Source: an uncultured Robinsoniella sp. (lineage in GTDB: Bacteria > Bacillota > Clostridia > Lachnospirales > Lachnospiraceae). Taken from it: a stretch of 8,424 nt of DNA. Below the pieces are notes generated by a model. It had not been told where the DNA came from, did not search any database, and saw only the letters and a list, made by a program, of their open reading frames with translations. Location of the stretch: positions 1-8,424 of the forward strand of contig UQCR01000188.1 of assembly GCA_900539655.1 (NCBI GenBank), written 5' to 3'. The position numbers were made by a program, and so were the translations under genes. Shown piece by piece: positions 5,389 through 8,424 of the stretch. Each line of letters opens with the position of its first letter. The first letter of the stretch is position 1.

Positions 5389-6735
5389 ATGGCTGAAGAT
5401 TTCCCGGCGAGAGAACAGGAGATATGGGAGCGGCTTCAAAAAGCAGGCTTTGAAATCCTGATTAACGCCAGAAATGAGTTATACATTCATATGCGTTTTC
5501 TGGACGTGGCGCTGTCATCCTTTCAATATCAGATGGATACAGGGATCACCAGTCTTGGGACGGATGGAAACGTGATTTACTATAACACCAGATATCTGGG
5601 TGGTCTGTTTCGGGAAAACCGGATTATGATGAACCGTGCATATCTGCATCAGGTACTTCACTGCCTGTTTTTCCATGTGGTGGAGACAGAGAAGCGGGAG
5701 GACATCTACTGGAATCTGGCATGTGACATTGCGGTAGAATCCATCATTGACAGCATGCAGATACGATGCCTGAAAAAGGGAATGACCTGGCTTCGGGAGA
5801 GCACATATCATAAGCTTGAGAGAAACCTGAAAGTTCTCACGGCAGAAGGTATTTATCTGGAACTGCAAAAGATGGATTTTGGAGTGAATAATCGAAAACT
5901 GGATAAACTGATTCTGGAATTCTGTAAAGACACTCATCAGTACTGGAACAAACAGGAGGATTCGGACAAAAACAGTGAAATGAACCAGAAATGGCAGGAT
6001 ATACGGGAGCAGATGGAAATGGATCTGGATACTTTTTCGAAAGAATCCGTGGAGGCTTCCGGAGGCCTGAGAGACCAACTGAAAATCCGTAAAAAAGAGG
6101 GTGACGATTACCGCCGGTTTTTAAGAAAGTTTTCGGTGTTAAAAGAAGAGATACAGGTGGATACGGATCAGTTTGATTATGCGTTTTATACTTATGGAAT
6201 GTCCATGTATGGCAATATGCCGCTGATTGAACCTGTGGAATCCAAAGAAGTGATGAAAATTGAAGAATTTGCGATTGTTATCGATACCTCCATGTCCTGT
6301 TCTGGACATCTGGTGCGTCTTTTTCTGGAAGAAACCTATCATATCCTCCAGGAAAATGACAGCTTTTTCCGGAAAGTAAATATCCATATTATCCAATGTG
6401 ATGAAAAGGTTCAGCAGGACCGGAAAATAACAACAGAGGAAGACTTGAAAGAATATATGGAAGAGATGGAAATTGTAGGAAGCGGCGGCACAGACTTTCG
6501 TCCGGCGTTTGCTTATGTAGAAGAGTTATGCAGAAAGAAAGAATTTACAAATCTCAGAGGACTGTTGTATTTCACAGACGGCTATGGGATTTTTCCAAAG
6601 AAAATGCCGCCCTATGAAACCGCATTTGTATTTATGCGTGAGGATTATGATGATACGCAGGTTCCACCCTGGGCGATAAAAATAGTGATAGATGAAGAGG
6701 AACTGTCAGAACGGTATCCGGTTGAAAATGATTGA
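5389..6735 (+). CDS. vWA domain protein with DUF2201-type (degenerate) metallopeptidase domain
   Basis: This is a 448-residue cytosolic protein with no signal or membrane segment. The N-terminal domain (about 10-180) matches the putative metallopeptidase domain seen in DUF2201 proteins. Its motif is H87-Q-V-L-H91, followed by NLACDIAVE (109-117), where D113 could be a further ligand. The catalytic Glu of HExxH is Gln here. A charged helical linker spans about 190-250. The C-terminal vWA-like domain (about 290-440) has a complete MIDAS: DTSMS (D299, S301, S303), T368 in GSGGTDF, and D397 in FTDG. Such proteins pair with MoxR AAA+ ATPases, where the vWA domain binds a metal and partner proteins. 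AAGGGAG is 5 bases before the ATG, and an in-frame TAG at 5374-5376 rules out a longer start. It lies 52 bases after the LRR gene and 18 before moxR, so all three are probably co-transcribed. Confidence 0.92.
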   Translation: MAEDFPAREQEIWERLQKAGFEILINARNELYIHMRFLDVALSSFQYQMDTGITSLGTDGNVIYYNTRYLGGLFRENRIMMNRAYLHQVLHCLFFHVVETEKREDIYWNLACDIAVESIIDSMQIRCLKKGMTWLRESTYHKLERNLKVLTAEGIYLELQKMDFGVNNRKLDKLILEFCKDTHQYWNKQEDSDKNSEMNQKWQDIREQMEMDLDTFSKESVEASGGLRDQLKIRKKEGDDYRRFLRKFSVLKEEIQVDTDQFDYAFYTYGMSMYGNMPLIEPVESKEVMKIEEFAIVIDTSMSCSGHLVRLFLEETYHILQENDSFFRKVNIHIIQCDEKVQQDRKITTEEDLKEYMEEMEIVGSGGTDFRPAFAYVEELCRKKEFTNLRGLLYFTDGYGIFPKKMPPYETAFVFMREDYDDTQVPPWAIKIVIDEEELSERYPVEND

Positions 6736-6753
6736 CGATATAGGAGATAATAG

Positions 6754-8325
6754 ATGAATATTAAAAGAGCTAAGGAAGAAATTAAAAATTCCATTGAAGC
6801 ATATCTGATGAAAAATGAATTTGGGGAATATCAGATTCCCTCTGTAAGGCAACGGCCCCTGCTTCTGATTGGTCCTCCGGGAATCGGTAAAACCCAGATT
6901 ATGGAACAGATAGCAAAAGAGTGTCAGGTGGGGCTGGTAGCCTATACCATCACCCACCATACCAGGCAGAGTGCCATAGGGCTGCCTTATATTGTGGAGA
7001 AAAAATTTCAGGGAGAGAAGGTGTCGGTTACCGAATACACAATGAGTGAAATCATTGCTTCCGTGTATGAGAAGATTGAGAAAACCGGAATTCATGAGGG
7101 CATTTTATTCATTGATGAGATCAACTGTGTGTCAGAAACGCTGGCACCTACTATGCTTCAGTTTTTACAGTGTAAAACCTTTGGAAACCAGAAGGTTCCA
7201 GAGGGCTGGGTGATTGTAGCTGCCGGAAATCCACCGGAATATAATAAATCGGTTCGAGACTTTGACGTGGTAACGCTTGATAGAATTAAGAAGATTGATG
7301 TAGCTGCAGACTTCCTTGTATGGAAAGAATATGCCTACCATGCGGGAATCCACCAGGCGGTGCTGTCGTATCTGGAGCTGAAGAAAAATCATTTTTATTG
7401 TATTGAGACAACAGTGGACGGAAAACTTTTTGCAACAGCCAGAGGATGGGAAGATCTGTCCCAGTTGATACAGGTCTATGAAGCAATCGGAAAAAGGATT
7501 GACAGGGAAGTGGTCTATCAGTATATTCAGCATTGGAAGATCGCTAAGGATTTCTCAAATTATCTGGAATTATATCAAAAATATAAAAAGGATTATCAGG
7601 TTGCGGATATATTGGACGGGCATATATCCCAAACTGCTATTGACAAGGTGCGGCGTGCTTCTTTTGATGAAAAATTAAGCGTCATCGGACTTTTGGTCTC
7701 CAGGCTGGATGAACTGTTCCGGACGTGTTACCGCAGTGATTCGTTTGTGACGATGGTCTATGAACAGTTGAAGAGTTTTAAAAGCATGTTAAACATTTCT
7801 GATCAATCCAAGGGCAATATAGCTGTCAATGAGTCGGGTAATACTGGCGCAAATGGTGCTTACGCTGCAATGGCTGAAACAGCCAGGAAAGTGGAAGAAG
7901 AGACAGCCAGGCTGCTTTCGGCAGAGCAGCTGACAAAAGAGCAGGAGCATATCAGGAGAAAGGTGGCTGCTCAGTTGGAAGCATATGAAAATATGTTAAA
8001 GGCAGGAACCTACATGGATAATTTGGAAGCTTTTGAAGCAGTGAAGGAACGATTTGCAGATATTACGGATTCCCGCAGTACTTCCTTTAAGGAAGCAGAA
8101 GAGGCATTGAATTATGCATTTGATTTTATGGAGGCGGCGTTTGGGGACAGCCAGGAAATGGTCATTTTTATCACCGAACTCAATACAGATTTTTACAGTG
8201 TATGGTTTGTGGATGAAAACGGCTGTGACCGCTATTACAAATATAATAAGACATTGTTATTTGCTGAGAAACAAAAAGGAATTATACATCAGTTGGATGA
8301 GATAGAGGAGATGTCGAATATTTGA
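6754..8325 (+). CDS. MoxR-type AAA+ ATPase with long C-terminal extension
   Basis: This is a 523-residue AAA+ protein predicted to hydrolyse ATP and remodel or activate target proteins together with its vWA partner, as RavA does with ViaA. The ATPase core (about 1-260) has Walker A GPPGIGKT (40-47), Walker B ILFIDEIN (117-124), sensor 1 N159 in AAGNPPEYN, an arginine in LDRIKK (R177) and a sensor 2 arginine in ATARGWEDL (R230). Many MoxR proteins are 300-350 residues. Here a helical region (about 260-345) is followed by a Ser/Gly/Asn-rich linker (about 349-370), a charged probable coiled coil (about 371-415) and a terminal domain with short strands and aromatics (about 460-503). AGGAG lies 7 bases before the ATG, and an in-frame TAG at 6751-6753 fixes the start. 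The gene begins 18 bases after the vWA stop, so translational coupling is likely. The exact substrate is unknown. Confidence 0.93.
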   Translation: MNIKRAKEEIKNSIEAYLMKNEFGEYQIPSVRQRPLLLIGPPGIGKTQIMEQIAKECQVGLVAYTITHHTRQSAIGLPYIVEKKFQGEKVSVTEYTMSEIIASVYEKIEKTGIHEGILFIDEINCVSETLAPTMLQFLQCKTFGNQKVPEGWVIVAAGNPPEYNKSVRDFDVVTLDRIKKIDVAADFLVWKEYAYHAGIHQAVLSYLELKKNHFYCIETTVDGKLFATARGWEDLSQLIQVYEAIGKRIDREVVYQYIQHWKIAKDFSNYLELYQKYKKDYQVADILDGHISQTAIDKVRRASFDEKLSVIGLLVSRLDELFRTCYRSDSFVTMVYEQLKSFKSMLNISDQSKGNIAVNESGNTGANGAYAAMAETARKVEEETARLLSAEQLTKEQEHIRRKVAAQLEAYENMLKAGTYMDNLEAFEAVKERFADITDSRSTSFKEAEEALNYAFDFMEAAFGDSQEMVIFITELNTDFYSVWFVDENGCDRYYKYNKTLLFAEKQKGIIHQLDEIEEMSNI

Positions 8326-8424
8326 GCATAACTTTACTTTGGCTATAGGTATATGTTCAGCAATTGTGAAGAGGTTTTAAGATAAGAAACCTGCAAAGCG
8401 GATACGGTCTGTAACCGGAATCTG
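8326..8424. other. Downstream flank with an imperfect hairpin at the window edge
   Basis: No supportable gene lies in these 99 bases. Short open stretches exist: one frame stays open from 8381 to the edge but shows no ATG, GTG or TTG start. An imperfect hairpin is visible: CGGT (8405-8408) with ACCG (8414-8417), extended by GAT (8401-8403) with ATC (8420-8422). It may be the beginning of a terminator or a leader RNA, but the window ends before a T run could be seen. Confidence 0.3.

Noticed and set aside
5515..7533. Minus-strand frames 5515-6078, 6139-6396, 6706-7095, 7165-7533 and 7286-7486
   Set aside because: All are antisense to the vWA and MoxR genes, with His/Ile/Phe-rich shadow composition and no ribosome binding sites.
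8318..8380. A short hydrophobic frame (FTLAIGICSAIVKRF) overlapping the MoxR end
   Set aside because: It has no start codon with a ribosome binding site and is in a different frame from MoxR; there is no slippery sequence to suggest frameshifting.
1..8424. CRISPR array, tRNA or rRNA gene, insertion sequence or attachment site
   Set aside because: No regularly spaced repeats, no cloverleaf-like sequence, no transposase or integrase, and no long terminal inverted repeats were seen.

Overview
The window looks like chromosomal DNA of a Clostridia bacterium, most likely Lachnospiraceae-like. The reasons are moderately low GC content, strong AGGAGG-type ribosome binding sites, TTG starts, a CIRCE operator, a DegV protein, a small orphan protein resembling DUF5721, and an LRR/vWA/MoxR cluster of a kind I associate with gut Firmicutes. 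Placement is by protein resemblance only; no search was run.

Left part (1-3016, minus strand): htpG (Hsp90) lies between an intrinsic terminator (19-47) and a promoter with a perfect CIRCE operator (2238-2264), so HrcA heat-shock control is expected. Its protein carries two acidic, low-complexity insertions. Upstream on the same strand is a 167-aa DUF5721-like protein of unknown function. Its TTG start is fixed by a near-ideal promoter that lies inside the longest open frame.

Middle part (3010-4396, plus strand): this is divergent from the previous gene. A DegV/FakB-type fatty-acid-binding protein with a palindrome-rich leader is followed by an 84-aa single-pass membrane protein. That gene has its own extended -10 promoter and ends at a hairpin terminator.

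Right part (4428-8325, plus strand): a compact three-gene cluster. It encodes a cytoplasmic BspA-type leucine-rich-repeat protein with a helical C-terminal region, a vWA protein with an intact MIDAS and a DUF2201-like metallopeptidase domain that has HQVLH in place of HExxH, and a MoxR-type AAA+ ATPase with a long C-terminal extension. Gaps are 52 and 18 nt. The arrangement resembles MoxR-vWA chaperone pairs such as RavA-ViaA, with the LRR protein as a possible sensor or substrate adaptor. This is the best candidate in the window for an undescribed system; its biological role is inference. The last 99 bases hold no supportable gene, only an imperfect hairpin running to the window edge.
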